From the NCBI GenBank assembly GCA_030447875.1, contig JAUJOA010000005.1:74667-138666 (forward strand): a stretch of 64,000 nucleotides of DNA, given 5' to 3'. Positions 1-8,150 of this stretch are shown piece by piece. The position numbers were made by a program, and so were the translations under genes. Positions within the stretch are counted from its first letter, which is position 1. Every line of letters begins with the position of its first letter. This DNA is from Thermoleophilaceae bacterium. Its GTDB lineage: Bacteria; Actinomycetota; Thermoleophilia; Solirubrobacterales; Thermoleophilaceae. The notes under the pieces were generated by a model. It was not told where the DNA came from. It was given only the letters and a program-made list of their open reading frames with translations, and did no database searches.

Positions 1-212
1 TCGCCCGTGACGGAGATCGCGGTGACCGGGCAGTTCCTGGCGGCGTCCACGATGTCGTCGACCGGGGCTCCGTCCGGGTCCACCACAACGGCCTTGCCCT
101 CGTCGTCGAGTTGGAAGACGTCAGGGGCGGAATCCACGCAGTCCCCTGATCCGATGCAGAGCTCACGGTCCACGTCAATCCGTATGCGGTTCGTCCCTGA
201 TACCTCCGTCAC
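1..212 (-). CDS. [3Fe-4S] ferredoxin, partial (C-terminus beyond left edge)
   Basis: Small electron carrier of the kind that feeds cytochrome P450s and other oxygenases in actinobacteria. Read from GTG at 212 (an in-frame GTG at 221 is an alternative), the protein has Cys19 and Cys25 in CIGSGDC and Cys61 followed by Pro62. This three-cysteine C-x5-C...CP pattern, with no fourth cysteine, is typical of single [3Fe-4S] ferredoxins. The frame is open at the window edge, so only the last residues are missing. It is divergent from the membrane protein that starts near 240. The partner enzyme is probably outside the window; the GMC oxidase nearby is a less likely partner because it is flavin-dependent. 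Confidence 0.85.
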   Translation of the reverse strand, partial: MTEVSGTNRIRIDVDRELCIGSGDCVDSAPDVFQLDDEGKAVVVDPDGAPVDDIVDAARNCPVTAISVTG

Positions 213-239
213 GGGAGTCACGGTATCGCGCCGGTTACG

Positions 240-728
240 ATGCCCGCCATGAGCCCGGACAAGGCCGAGCGGCTCGTCGTCCTCACTATGCGGCTGCTGG
301 CCGCATGCTTCGCGGTGACGGGGTTGCTCTTCATCGTCACGCCCGATGGAGTGATCGACACGGTCGACCGCGTCGGCGGCTGGTTCGGCAGCTTCGCCGA
401 AGCTCCGGCGACCGAGCAGAAGCTCTGGCTCGGTCTCGCGTTCGCCTACATGGTCGTGATCACCGGCATCGCACTGATCGTGCAGTCGGACGTGCGGCGC
501 TTCCGGCCGCTGCTCCTCGTGCTCGCGGCCGGGAAGGCAGCGTCATCGCTGGCGGGCGGCGCGTTCTTCGTGTGGGACGCCGACGTCTTCATCTATCTCC
601 TCAACTTCCTGGTCGACGGCAGCTTGGTCGGCATCGCCATCTGGTGCTGGGCGCTCGCCGGGCAGGTCGAGTCAGCGCCCGCACCCTCGGCGCGAACGCC
701 GAGCGCCGCGGTCACTCCGCCCGCCTGA
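240..728 (+). CDS. Small integral membrane protein, unknown function
   Basis: A 162-residue protein with about four hydrophobic segments (near residues 14-32, 60-80, 88-108 and 115-140) and a short Pro/Ala-rich tail. I do not recognise a named family. ATG codons at 240 and 249 are both possible starts, and neither has a strong ribosome binding site. The stop lies 13 nt before the GTG of the GMC oxidoreductase, so the two genes probably share a transcript and this protein may be a membrane partner of that enzyme (inference). Confidence 0.7.
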   Translation: MPAMSPDKAERLVVLTMRLLAACFAVTGLLFIVTPDGVIDTVDRVGGWFGSFAEAPATEQKLWLGLAFAYMVVITGIALIVQSDVRRFRPLLLVLAAGKAASSLAGGAFFVWDADVFIYLLNFLVDGSLVGIAIWCWALAGQVESAPAPSARTPSAAVTPPA

Positions 729-741
729 GGGGCGGGAGCGC

Positions 742-2658
742 GTGGCGGCAACCGGGCTCGACGCACCGGGGCGCGCGACGCTGAGAGCGTTCGCCGAGGC
801 GCTGCTGCCAGCTGGCGGAGCGCTCCCGGCGGCCGAGGCCGACGGCGGAGCGCCGGTCGTCGAGCCCGTGTCCCGACTGCTGGCCGCCGTGCCCCCTCAA
901 ACGCAGCGGCTCGTTCGGGCGGCGCTCCGGGTCTTCGAACGCTCGACGTTCCCACGCCGCTTCTCGCGCCTCCCGCTCGACGAGCGGATCGCTCACATCG
1001 AACGCATGGAGCAGAGCTCCGTTAGCCTGCGCCGGGACCTCCTGCTCCTGCTGAAGACGGTCACCTGTTTCGCCTACGGCCGCGACCCGCGGGTGCAGTC
1101 AGCGGTGGGCACGGAGCCGCGCTGCGTCCTTGCGCCGGGGGCCGAGGAGCCCGCATGGGACGCACCGGCCCCGGCCCTCGACCGCGACTCGCTCGTGCCG
1201 CCCGATGCGGTCGAGCGCTGCGACGTGGTCATCGTCGGCTCGGGCGCCGGGGGCGCCGCGGCGGCGCGCGTGCTCGCCGAGCGGGGCCTCGACGTGATCG
1301 TCCTCGAGCAGGGCGGATACCACGACGCCGGGAGCTACTCCTCCGACCCGCTCGAGGCCGTGCGCACGCTCTACCGCGACGGCGGGCTCACGTTCTGCGA
1401 GGGGCGTCCGGCCATCCCCCTGCCGGTGGGCCGCTGCGTCGGCGGGACCACGGTCGTGAACTCGGGCACCTGCATGCGGCCACCGACCGATGTCCTCGCA
1501 CGCTGGAGCGAGGACTACGGCATCGCCTGGTCCACGTCGCTCGACGAGGAGCTCGAGGCCGTCGAGCGCGCGCTGCACGTGGCGCCGGTCGACCCGGCGA
1601 CCGCCGGGCGCAACGCGGCGCTGTGCCGCGCGGGCTCCGAAGCACTCGGCGTCTCAAACGGTCCGATAGCCCGCAACGCCGGCCGCGTTCGCTGCTGCGG
1701 CGCCTGCCCGATGGGCTGCAGGATCGACGCCAAGCAGGCCACCCATGTCTCCGAGCTGCCGCGCGCCGTGGCCGCGGGGGCCCGCGTGCGCGCGCACGCG
1801 CGCGTGGAGAGGGTGATCCTTCAGAACGGTCGAGCGGTAGGGGTCGCCGCGGCAAGGGAGGCCGGGGGCGGTCGGTATGAGGTCCGCGCTCGTGCGGTCG
1901 TGCTGGCCTGCGGATCGCTGGGGACGCCCGAGCTCCTTCTCGGCCAAGGGCTGGCAAACGGCTCCGGCATGGTGGGCCGCCATCTGCGAGTCCACCCCGC
2001 CTGCTGGGTCGGCGCCCTCTTCGACGAGGAGGTCCGCGGCTGGGACGGCGTGATGCAGAGCTGGTACGTCGACCAGTGGAGCGACCGCGGGCTGTTCCTC
2101 GAAGCGACCTTCACGCCCCTGCCTTTCGGCGCGCACTGGCTCCGCGGCGCTGGACCGCCCTTCAAGCGACGCCTGGAGGGCTTCGATCGGCTCGCCGTGA
2201 TCGGCGTGCATCTTTCCGAGCGATCGGAGGGGCGGGTACGCCTTCGCGGCGGTCGCCTCCGGCTCTCCTACCGCCTCCGCGGTGACGACGCCGAGGCGAT
2301 CCGCTACGGGATCGCGCGGGCGGCCGACGTCCACTTCGCCGCCGGTGCCCGGGAGGTGTACCCGCAACTCGGCCGGATCGCCTCACTCGCCCCCGGCGAG
2401 CAGAGCGCTCTGGTCGAGAACGGCGGCTTCCGCCCCTCCGAGCTACGGTTGGAGGCGTTCCACCCCATGGGGACCGCGCGGATGGCCGCCGATCCGCGCC
2501 GGTCGGTGGTCGCCCCGTCCGGCGAGACGCACGATGTCCCGGGCCTCTACGTCGCGGACGCCAGCATCTTTCCGACCGCCGTGAAGGTCAATCCGATGGT
2601 CACGATCATGGCCTGCGCGCGCCACATCGCCGCCGGGCTCGCGGGCCGGCTCTCCTAG
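742..2658 (+). CDS. GMC-family FAD alcohol oxidase/dehydrogenase (long-chain alcohol oxidase-like)
   Basis: FAD-dependent oxidation of an alcohol, by family membership. The N-terminal 150 residues are a helical extension like those of fatty-alcohol-oxidase-type GMC proteins. The dinucleotide-binding motif VIVGSGAGGAAAA lies near residue 163, a cysteine cluster CCGACPMGC near 318, and the C-terminal GMC signature with the catalytic-region HPMGTARM near 573 and VKVNPMVTIM near 614. The length of 638 residues suits the long-chain alcohol oxidase branch better than choline dehydrogenase. GTG at 742 has a GGGAG ribosome binding site and follows the membrane protein closely. The substrate cannot be read from sequence. 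Confidence 0.87.
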   Translation: MAATGLDAPGRATLRAFAEALLPAGGALPAAEADGGAPVVEPVSRLLAAVPPQTQRLVRAALRVFERSTFPRRFSRLPLDERIAHIERMEQSSVSLRRDLLLLLKTVTCFAYGRDPRVQSAVGTEPRCVLAPGAEEPAWDAPAPALDRDSLVPPDAVERCDVVIVGSGAGGAAAARVLAERGLDVIVLEQGGYHDAGSYSSDPLEAVRTLYRDGGLTFCEGRPAIPLPVGRCVGGTTVVNSGTCMRPPTDVLARWSEDYGIAWSTSLDEELEAVERALHVAPVDPATAGRNAALCRAGSEALGVSNGPIARNAGRVRCCGACPMGCRIDAKQATHVSELPRAVAAGARVRAHARVERVILQNGRAVGVAAAREAGGGRYEVRARAVVLACGSLGTPELLLGQGLANGSGMVGRHLRVHPACWVGALFDEEVRGWDGVMQSWYVDQWSDRGLFLEATFTPLPFGAHWLRGAGPPFKRRLEGFDRLAVIGVHLSERSEGRVRLRGGRLRLSYRLRGDDAEAIRYGIARAADVHFAAGAREVYPQLGRIASLAPGEQSALVENGGFRPSELRLEAFHPMGTARMAADPRRSVVAPSGETHDVPGLYVADASIFPTAVKVNPMVTIMACARHIAAGLAGRLS

Positions 2659-2666
2659 TTGACGAC

Positions 2667-2903
2667 TCAGCGGGCGGCGAGCCGCACGGCGGCCACGATC
2701 GCCACGAAGGCAGCGAGCGACGCCCCCGTGGCGGCGGCGCGTCGCCCGGGCGTCCGCTCGGAGGAGCCCACACGCCCGAGCGTCGCGCTCGATCCGATGG
2801 AGCCGATCGACCCGATGGATGCGATCGATCCCACCGATCCGGTGGAGGCGATGCTGCCCGCGCCGGAACTCGACCCTCGTCCCGCGCATCCGAAACGGCT
2901 CAT
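2667..2903 (-). CDS. Small Gly/Ser/Ile-repeat protein with C-terminal hydrophobic helix
   Basis: A 78-residue predicted protein with an unusual GSI-type repeat (GSIASTGSVGSIASIGS and onward, residues about 16-38), a short basic linker, then an Ala/Val-rich hydrophobic helix at the C-terminus. No family recognised. The ATG at 2903 overlaps the stop of the upstream lipoprotein gene by 4 nt (ATGA). This arrangement is the main argument that it is real and co-translated. The repeat could be an artefact of GC-rich codon periodicity, so confidence is limited. Confidence 0.5.
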   Translation of the reverse strand: MSRFGCAGRGSSSGAGSIASTGSVGSIASIGSIGSIGSSATLGRVGSSERTPGRRAAATGASLAAFVAIVAAVRLAAR

Positions 2904-3427
2904 TGCTCACCACCCCACGAGATCGCGAAACGAGCGCGCTGAGAGGCTTTCGTGCAGGAGTAGGTCACGTCGACGCCGCGCTCACGCGTGGACGGCTCAC
3001 AGTCAAAGCCATCGCGACGAACCGGGAGGTTCGCCCCGGCAGGCTGGCCCAGCGCGGCCGCGAGGGCGAGCCGGCGCCGTTCGTCGCAGGACGCCCCGGT
3101 GAGCTCGATCTTCACCGCTCCCTCGCCGAGCCGTCCGGGCGGTGCCGTGTACTCGCATCCACCTGGGCCGTTTCCACCGGCGGCTTCGCCGTGCGCCTGC
3201 GGCGACGGAGCGCCGTTTCCTCCGGCTCGCGGTCGTTCCTGCGGCTTCGCCGCCGGCTGCCCTCCCCGAGCCTCCGGCGCGGTTGCCCGGCCCGTAGTCT
3301 GGCCGGTCGGTGCCTCACGGGCCGCTCCCTGCTCGTCGGTGCCGCCGCAGCCGGCGGCCAACAGGAGCAACAGACCTGTTCCCAGGGCGAGGCTCCAGCG
3401 GGTGAGCGATATCGAGCGTCCGGACAT
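2900..3427 (-). CDS. Secreted lipoprotein, unknown function
   Basis: The start is placed at ATG 3427, giving a basic n-region, a Leu-rich hydrophobic stretch and the lipobox LLAAGC near residues 22-27, typical of a lipid-anchored exported protein. A Pro/Gly/Ala-rich linker follows. The C-terminal 80 residues contain several cysteines (CEYTAPPG, GASCDERR, DGFDCEPS, VTYSCTKAS) that may form disulfides outside the cell. The end overlaps the Gly/Ser/Ile-repeat gene by 4 nt. No enzymatic motif seen. Confidence 0.7.
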   Translation of the reverse strand: MSGRSISLTRWSLALGTGLLLLLAAGCGGTDEQGAAREAPTGQTTGRATAPEARGGQPAAKPQERPRAGGNGAPSPQAHGEAAGGNGPGGCEYTAPPGRLGEGAVKIELTGASCDERRRLALAAALGQPAGANLPVRRDGFDCEPSTRERGVDVTYSCTKASQRARFAISWGGEQ

Positions 3428-3593
3428 TCGTCGCCTAGTGCGCGCATGAGCGGATGCCGAACCAGACGACGCCGGTGTCACCGCCCTACGGGCGAGCGTT
3501 CGCAGCCTAACCAGTGCCGGCGTCGATGGGTCTTCGATTCGTCGGAGATCCAGGCTTTTCACGTCCGTACGGGGTCGCTACCCTGCCGAGCAA

Positions 3594-4121
3594 ATGGGAA
3601 CGTTCCTTCTGATTCTGATCCTCCTCATCGCGTGCGTGGTGGTGGGGGTGATGGCCAAGAACGGCGCCGAACGCGAGATGCGCTCGCGCGAGGAGCGCTG
3701 GGCGCGCGCGCCGCTTCCCGCGGGCGGTCAAGCCTTGCAGGCCGCTGGCTCACGGCCATTCCTGTCCGAGGACCGGTCCGCGGCGACACGGTCCTCGTCC
3801 GCTCGGGCGGAACCCTCGCCGACCCGAGATGGACCGCAGCCCTCCAGCCGTCCGCGTAGCGTCCGCGCCACCACGACGGCAGCCGAGCGATCGGCACCGG
3901 CAGAGCGCGCTCGCCCGCCCGTCGACACGTCTCCGGTCAACCTCAACGAGGCCACCGCCGAGGAGATCAGGAACCTGCCGGGGGTCGGCATGCGAGCCGC
4001 CGAACGGATCGTCGCGCACCGAGAGACGTACGGACGCTTCGCCTCCGTCGGTGACCTTCAGGCGGTCGAGGGCTTCGACCACCACCGCGTATCGCGCCTG
4101 GCCGGTCACGCCGCCGTTTGA
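3594..4121 (+). CDS. Membrane-anchored helix-hairpin-helix (ComEA-like) protein
   Basis: The N-terminal hydrophobic helix (residues about 2-21) is followed by a long disordered Arg/Ala/Ser/Pro linker. A C-terminal helix-hairpin-helix domain begins with VNLNEATAEEIRNLPGVG and continues through AAERIVAHRETYGRFASV, the hallmark of the ComEA/HhH1 DNA-binding fold. Known ComEA proteins bind incoming DNA during transformation; whether this one does is inference. A 55-nt exact tandem duplication begins in the last codons and contains the stop codon, so the C-terminal sequence HHRVSRLAGHAAV and the stop appear twice in the DNA. Confidence 0.75.
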   Translation: MGTFLLILILLIACVVVGVMAKNGAEREMRSREERWARAPLPAGGQALQAAGSRPFLSEDRSAATRSSSARAEPSPTRDGPQPSSRPRSVRATTTAAERSAPAERARPPVDTSPVNLNEATAEEIRNLPGVGMRAAERIVAHRETYGRFASVGDLQAVEGFDHHRVSRLAGHAAV

Positions 4122-4188
4122 CCGGGCGGCTCGCCACCACCGCGTATCGCGCCTGGCCGGTCACGCCGCCGTTTGACCGGGCGGCTCG
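4079..4188. repeat. Exact tandem duplication, two copies of 55 nt
   Basis: Positions 4079-4133 are repeated without any difference at 4134-4188. The flanking bases differ (a at 4078 against g at 4133; g at 4189 against c at 4134), so there are exactly two full copies. The unit starts ccaccaccgcgtatcgc and contains the stop codon of the helix-hairpin-helix gene. Another period-55 duplication occurs at 33902-34011, which points to an assembly artefact rather than biology. Confidence 0.95.
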
Positions 4189-4199
4189 GTTGACCGTGC

Positions 4200-4487
4200 T
4201 TAAGGGAGCCTGCGGCGCTCCGGCGCCGGCCGCGTGAGCGTCCCTCCCCGCGAGCGGCGGATCGCGTAGACGATTCCGGTGGCAAACAGCACCGACAGCA
4301 GGATCCCGCCGCCGTTGCGGCTGAAGACGAGCCAGTAGACGAGCCCCGCGGCGAGCGACCCCGCGATGCCCACGAGCATCGTCTGTGGTAGAGACAGCGG
4401 ATCGCGTCCCGGAAGCGCGAGTCGAGCCAGAGCTCCGACGAGGAGCCCGCTCACGGCGAGGATGATGAGGTAGAGGATGATGCTCAT
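4200..4487 (-). CDS. GlsB/YeaQ/YmgE-family small membrane protein
   Basis: From ATG at 4487 the protein begins MSIILYLIILAVSGLLVGALARL and has three hydrophobic segments with GIAGSLAAG in the second. This matches the transglycosylase-associated (GlsB/YeaQ) family of about 85 residues, which is linked to general stress responses. The basic C-terminal tail TRPAPERRRLP is a little longer than usual. A longer in-frame reading upstream to 4538 has no family support. The gene stands alone between the ComEA-like gene and the ROK kinase. Confidence 0.85.
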   Translation of the reverse strand: MSIILYLIILAVSGLLVGALARLALPGRDPLSLPQTMLVGIAGSLAAGLVYWLVFSRNGGGILLSVLFATGIVYAIRRSRGGTLTRPAPERRRLP

Positions 4488-4631
4488 CGCGCGTTTCCGG
4501 GCCACAGTCTGCCAGGCGGTGCCCTGGTCGAACCCCACCTCGCCCTCGAGTGGTGTGCGGCAGCCTCGGCTAGACCGTTGACGTTGGCAGGCAACTCGCC
4601 ATCTGCTCGCCCGGCGAGCGCCGGTGAACGC

Positions 4632-5663
4632 CTAGGCTCGCGCCCGCGCCGCCGAGGGCTTCCGAGCTCGGGCATTTCGCGGCCGTGGTTTGGCCCCGCG
4701 CCCGTTGCCGCTCGACACGAGCAGAGCGGCGCCGATCGCGCCGCCGAGGTCTCCGAGCGAGGCCACGTGCACCTTCGGGGGACGATCCGAGACGAACAGG
4801 TGGGGAGCCATTGCGTATTTGATCCGCTCCGCGAAAGGGGCGCCGAAGCGGACGCCGAGCCCGCCGCCGATCACGACCGCCTCCACGTCCAGCAGGTTCA
4901 CCGCGGAGGCGACACCGGCGCCGAGCGCCTCCACCGCGCGGTCGATCAGCTGCTCCGCCAGCTCGTCCCCGTCGCGCAGCGCCTTGGCCCACACCCCGCT
5001 AGCGAGGCGCGTCTTGCCCTTGCTCTCCATGATCTTGAAGAGCTTGGTCTTCTCGCCATCCTTCACCGCGCGCCGCGCACGTGCCTCCATCGCTCCGCGC
5101 CCCGCGTAGGCCTCGAGGCAGCCGTAACGGCCGCAAGGACAGTGCGCGCCGCCGCGCTTGACCACCATGTGACCGATCTCGCCGGCGGCTCCCCGGCCGG
5201 TCCAGGGCTTCCCGTCGAGGATGAGCCCGCCGCCGACGCCGGTTCCCCAGAACACGCCCAGCAGGGACCGGTACGGCTCGCCGGCGCCGAGCTCGAACTC
5301 CGCGTCGGTTGCCACCTGGACGTCGTTTCCGATGGCCACGGGCGCCCCGAGCGACTTGCTGAGCCTCGGCCCGAGCGGGAAGGCCTTCTCCCAGTCGGGA
5401 AGGTTGCGTGCCTGGGCGACGGTCCCGGCCGCGGCGTCGACCTCGCCCGGCGATCCGACGCCCACGCCAACGAGGCTGTCTACCTCCACGCCGGCCGCAG
5501 CGACGGCCTCCTCGAGGATCGTCGCCATCGCCGCTGCCACGTCCGCCGGTCCGCCGGTCGTGGGCGTCGGCCCCCGCGCCTCACCCAGAACCCGATTGCG
5601 GGAGTTCACGATCACGGCCTGGATCTTCGTTCCTCCGAGATCGATGCCTCCACGCGCGTTCAT
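4632..5663 (-). CDS. ROK-family sugar kinase (probable glucokinase)
   Basis: ATP-dependent phosphorylation of glucose or a related hexose in the cytoplasm. The phosphate-binding motif GIDLGGTKIQ is at residues 6-15, the catalytic region NDVQVATDAE follows, then GEIGHM and the ROK zinc motif CPCGRYGCLEAYAG near 175-190. A second glycine-rich motif VIGGGLG lies near 285. The length of 343 residues fits ROK glucokinases, with a basic Arg/Ala tail of about 20 residues. It is monocistronic, so the true substrate is not shown by context. A long plus-strand open frame over this gene is an antisense shadow. Confidence 0.88.
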   Translation of the reverse strand: MNARGGIDLGGTKIQAVIVNSRNRVLGEARGPTPTTGGPADVAAAMATILEEAVAAAGVEVDSLVGVGVGSPGEVDAAAGTVAQARNLPDWEKAFPLGPRLSKSLGAPVAIGNDVQVATDAEFELGAGEPYRSLLGVFWGTGVGGGLILDGKPWTGRGAAGEIGHMVVKRGGAHCPCGRYGCLEAYAGRGAMEARARRAVKDGEKTKLFKIMESKGKTRLASGVWAKALRDGDELAEQLIDRAVEALGAGVASAVNLLDVEAVVIGGGLGVRFGAPFAERIKYAMAPHLFVSDRPPKVHVASLGDLGGAIGAALLVSSGNGRGAKPRPRNARARKPSAARARA

Positions 5664-5864
5664 ATCTCTCGACTCCCGTCCGAGGGCTTGACGGCCGATT
5701 GGACCCTATCGCCCCCGAGCGCCATGGAGGTCGCGGTCATACTGCTTGCTTTACCCACCCCGCAGGAGGATCATGACCTGGTCGAGGGCGGCAGGAGCTC
5801 CGCCGAGGAGGTCGAAGTCACGGATGACGGCACTGGCGCGACTCGAGCGAAGGGATGCTCGAGG

Positions 5865-6176
5865 ATGATCATCGAAACGGCGATCCCGCTAGCGGTCTCG
5901 CTGCTCGGCGCCCTCGGCATCGCTTGGGCGATCCTGCTGGCGCTCGTGCTCGCGGTCCTCGTGCTGTACGGCGAGCGGCGTCACCAGCTCGAAGACCGGC
6001 GACGCGGTCCACCGGACCGCCGTCACGGACTCGAGGACTCTCGCGAGGACCCGGTCGAGCGCCGCGCCGGCCCGGGGGATCGGCGCACCGGGGAGCCCGA
6101 TCGTCGCGCGGGTGGACAGAGCCCACGCGCGGGAGTGCGCAGTCGATTTCCGCGCCTGCCGCGGCGCGGCGGCTGA
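5865..6176 (+). CDS. Small membrane protein with charged DRR-repeat tail
   Basis: From ATG 5865, which follows a GAGG ribosome binding site, the protein has one strong hydrophobic helix at residues 4-27. About 70 hydrophilic residues follow with the recurring pattern DRR-x-G (RRRGPPDRRHG, RRAGPGDRRTG, EPDRRAGG). It is probably a single-pass protein with a cytoplasmic or surface charged tail. Family and function are unknown. Confidence 0.5.
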   Translation: MIIETAIPLAVSLLGALGIAWAILLALVLAVLVLYGERRHQLEDRRRGPPDRRHGLEDSREDPVERRAGPGDRRTGEPDRRAGGQSPRAGVRSRFPRLPRRGG

Positions 6177-6281
6177 TCCTCACCTGAGCGACGTCGCTGT
6201 GCTGGCGCTCTGGGACCTCGCCATAGCCGCGCGCCAGTTCAAGTGGGAGCCGCAGGCCGCCCGAGGTTGACGCGCCCCCGG

Positions 6282-6809
6282 TCAGGCCGGCCCGTCACCG
6301 CCCTCACGAAGCAGCGCCGCCAGGTCGAGCGGAGCGTTGTACATGGCGATTCCGCCGTCGGGCCGCCGCGGCCACTCGTCACGAGGCCTGTCGCGATAGA
6401 GCTCGACGCCGTTCTGGTCGGGGTCGCGCAGGTAGAGCGCCTCGCTCACGCCATGGTCGCTCGCTCCATCGAGGCGGATGCCCGCGTCCACCACTCGCCT
6501 CAGCGCGTCGCCGAGCGCTCCGCGCGTGGGATAGCGCACAGCGAGGTGGAAGAGGCCCGTAGTCCCGGGCGGGGGCGGGCCGCCGCCACGGCTCTGCCAG
6601 GTGTTGAGCGCGATGTGGTGGTGATAGCCCCCTGCTGAGATGAACGCGGCCTCCCCGCCCCACCGCTCCTGCACCTCGAAGCCGAGCACTTCGTGGTAGA
6701 AGCCGAGCGAGCGCTCGATGTCGGCCACCTTGAGGTGTACGTGCCCGATCTCGACGCGAGGGTCGATCGTCGCGCTTCCTCGGTCGCCTTCGCTTTCATT
6801 CGGCTGCAT
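6282..6809 (-). CDS. VOC-superfamily protein (catechol 2,3-dioxygenase/glyoxalase-like)
   Basis: A 175-residue protein of the vicinal oxygen chelate fold. It has HVHLKVADIERSLGFYHEVLGFEV at residues 23-46, then GGYHHHIALNTW and LFHLAVRYPTRGALGDAL, and DHGVSEALYLRDPDQNGVELY near the end. His24, the His in GYHHHIAL and the Glu in GVELY are plausible metal ligands of the family. Many proteins of this exact shape are annotated as catechol 2,3-dioxygenase-like but their substrates are unproven. It sits alone, convergent with nothing obvious. Confidence 0.8.
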   Translation of the reverse strand: MQPNESEGDRGSATIDPRVEIGHVHLKVADIERSLGFYHEVLGFEVQERWGGEAAFISAGGYHHHIALNTWQSRGGGPPPPGTTGLFHLAVRYPTRGALGDALRRVVDAGIRLDGASDHGVSEALYLRDPDQNGVELYRDRPRDEWPRRPDGGIAMYNAPLDLAALLREGGDGPA

Positions 6810-6915
6810 GTCTCAATTCAAGCGGAGGAACTGGGCCAGGCCGTCCGCGCGTCAGTGACGATCTGCTGCCCTGGGCCTAGAGCAGGAGGCCCGACTCTGT
6901 TAGATGTAGCCGCCC

Positions 6916-8094
6916 GTGACGAGCTTACGCACCCTCCTAGTCCCCCTACTTGTGACCGTTGGCGTCGCCCCGCTCGCGTGCGGCGGCAGCCCCGATCGCC
7001 CCGATCCGCTCGTCCTCGATCCGCGGGCGGAAACTCGGGCGACCGTCGCCGAGGAGCCCCCACAAGCCCCGGATCCGGCCGGCAACTCGGGTCCCGACAA
7101 CGTGTACGCCGCCACCGCTGAAGGCATGCTGGCGCCCGCGACGCAGGACGTGCCCTACCGCCTCTACGTGCCGAACAGCGAGAGCGACACCGTAGATGTG
7201 ATCGATCCCCTGAAGGAGAAGATCATCCGCAGCTTCTCGGTCGGCGGCCTTCCCCAACACGTCACGCCCTCCCACGACATGTCGCGGCTCTACGTGAACA
7301 GCAATCAAGGCAACACGCTCACGGCGATCGATCCGGCGACCGCTCGACCGGACGGCAAGCCGATCCAAGTCGAGGACCCCTACAACCTCTACTTCACTCC
7401 CGACGGCAGCTCGGCGATCGTCGTGGCCGAGCGCCTGGCGCGCCTCGACTTCCGCGATCCGGAGACGATGAAGCTCGAGGAATCGGTGGAGGTGCCATGC
7501 GAGGGCGTCAACCACATGGACTTCTCCGCCGACGGGAGCTACGCGATCGTCAGCTGCGAGTTCGCCGCCGCGATGATCAAGATCGATCTCGAGAGGCGCA
7601 AGCTCGTGGACCGGCTCGCGCTACCCCGGGCGGACGGCATGCCACAGGACGTGAAGCTCTCGCCCGACGGGCAGATCTTCTGGGTAGCCGACATGGCCTC
7701 GAACGGGCTCTGGCAGATCGACGGAGAGCGGTTGAAGGTCCTCGACTTCCTGCCCACCGGGGAGGGCGCGCACGGCCTCTACCCGAGTCGCGACGCGAAG
7801 GTCATGTACGCGTCGAACCGTGACGAGGGCACGATCTCGGTGGTCGACTTCACGAAACGCAGGGTCGTGGACAAATGGCAGATTCCCGGCGGCGGAAGCC
7901 CCGACATGGGGGGCGTGTCGCCCGATGGCAAGGTGCTCTGGCTCACGGGGCGCTACAGCAGCGAGGTCTACGGCTTCGACACGAAGAGCGGAAAGCTTCG
8001 CGCTCGCATTCCGGTCGGCAGCGGCCCACACGGAATGGCCGTGTGGCCCCAGCCCGGCCGCTACTCGCTGGGGCACACCGGCAATACGCGTTAG
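6916..8094 (+). CDS. YncE-like beta-propeller lipoprotein
   Basis: The GTG start at 6916 gives a signal sequence ending in a lipobox (VAPLACGG, near residue 22), so the product is exported and lipid-anchored. Residues 75-390 carry repeated propeller blades of the type RLYVPNSESDTVDVIDP, RLYVNSNQGNTLTAID, YAIVSCEF and VMYASNRDEGTISVVDF, characteristic of YncE/40-residue YVTN repeats. The C-terminus GPHGMAVWPQPGRYSLGHTG is typical of the actinobacterial branch. Such proteins are thought to bind ligands or cell-wall components; no catalytic role is visible. Confidence 0.85.
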   Translation: MTSLRTLLVPLLVTVGVAPLACGGSPDRPDPLVLDPRAETRATVAEEPPQAPDPAGNSGPDNVYAATAEGMLAPATQDVPYRLYVPNSESDTVDVIDPLKEKIIRSFSVGGLPQHVTPSHDMSRLYVNSNQGNTLTAIDPATARPDGKPIQVEDPYNLYFTPDGSSAIVVAERLARLDFRDPETMKLEESVEVPCEGVNHMDFSADGSYAIVSCEFAAAMIKIDLERRKLVDRLALPRADGMPQDVKLSPDGQIFWVADMASNGLWQIDGERLKVLDFLPTGEGAHGLYPSRDAKVMYASNRDEGTISVVDFTKRRVVDKWQIPGGGSPDMGGVSPDGKVLWLTGRYSSEVYGFDTKSGKLRARIPVGSGPHGMAVWPQPGRYSLGHTGNTR

Positions 8095-8150
8095 AGCCCG
8101 GCTCGGGGGTGCTGAAAGGCGATCGGGCACGACTGGCTAGCGTAGGGGCC

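Noticed and set aside
4079-4188. CRISPR or functional minisatellite at the 55-nt repeat
   Set aside because: Only two adjacent copies without spacers, and a second unrelated repeat has the same period, which points to assembly.
4578-6176. Plus-strand open frame of 532 codons over the ROK kinase
   Set aside because: Antisense to a complete ROK gene; only its last 103 codons (from 5865) lie outside and look like a real small membrane protein.
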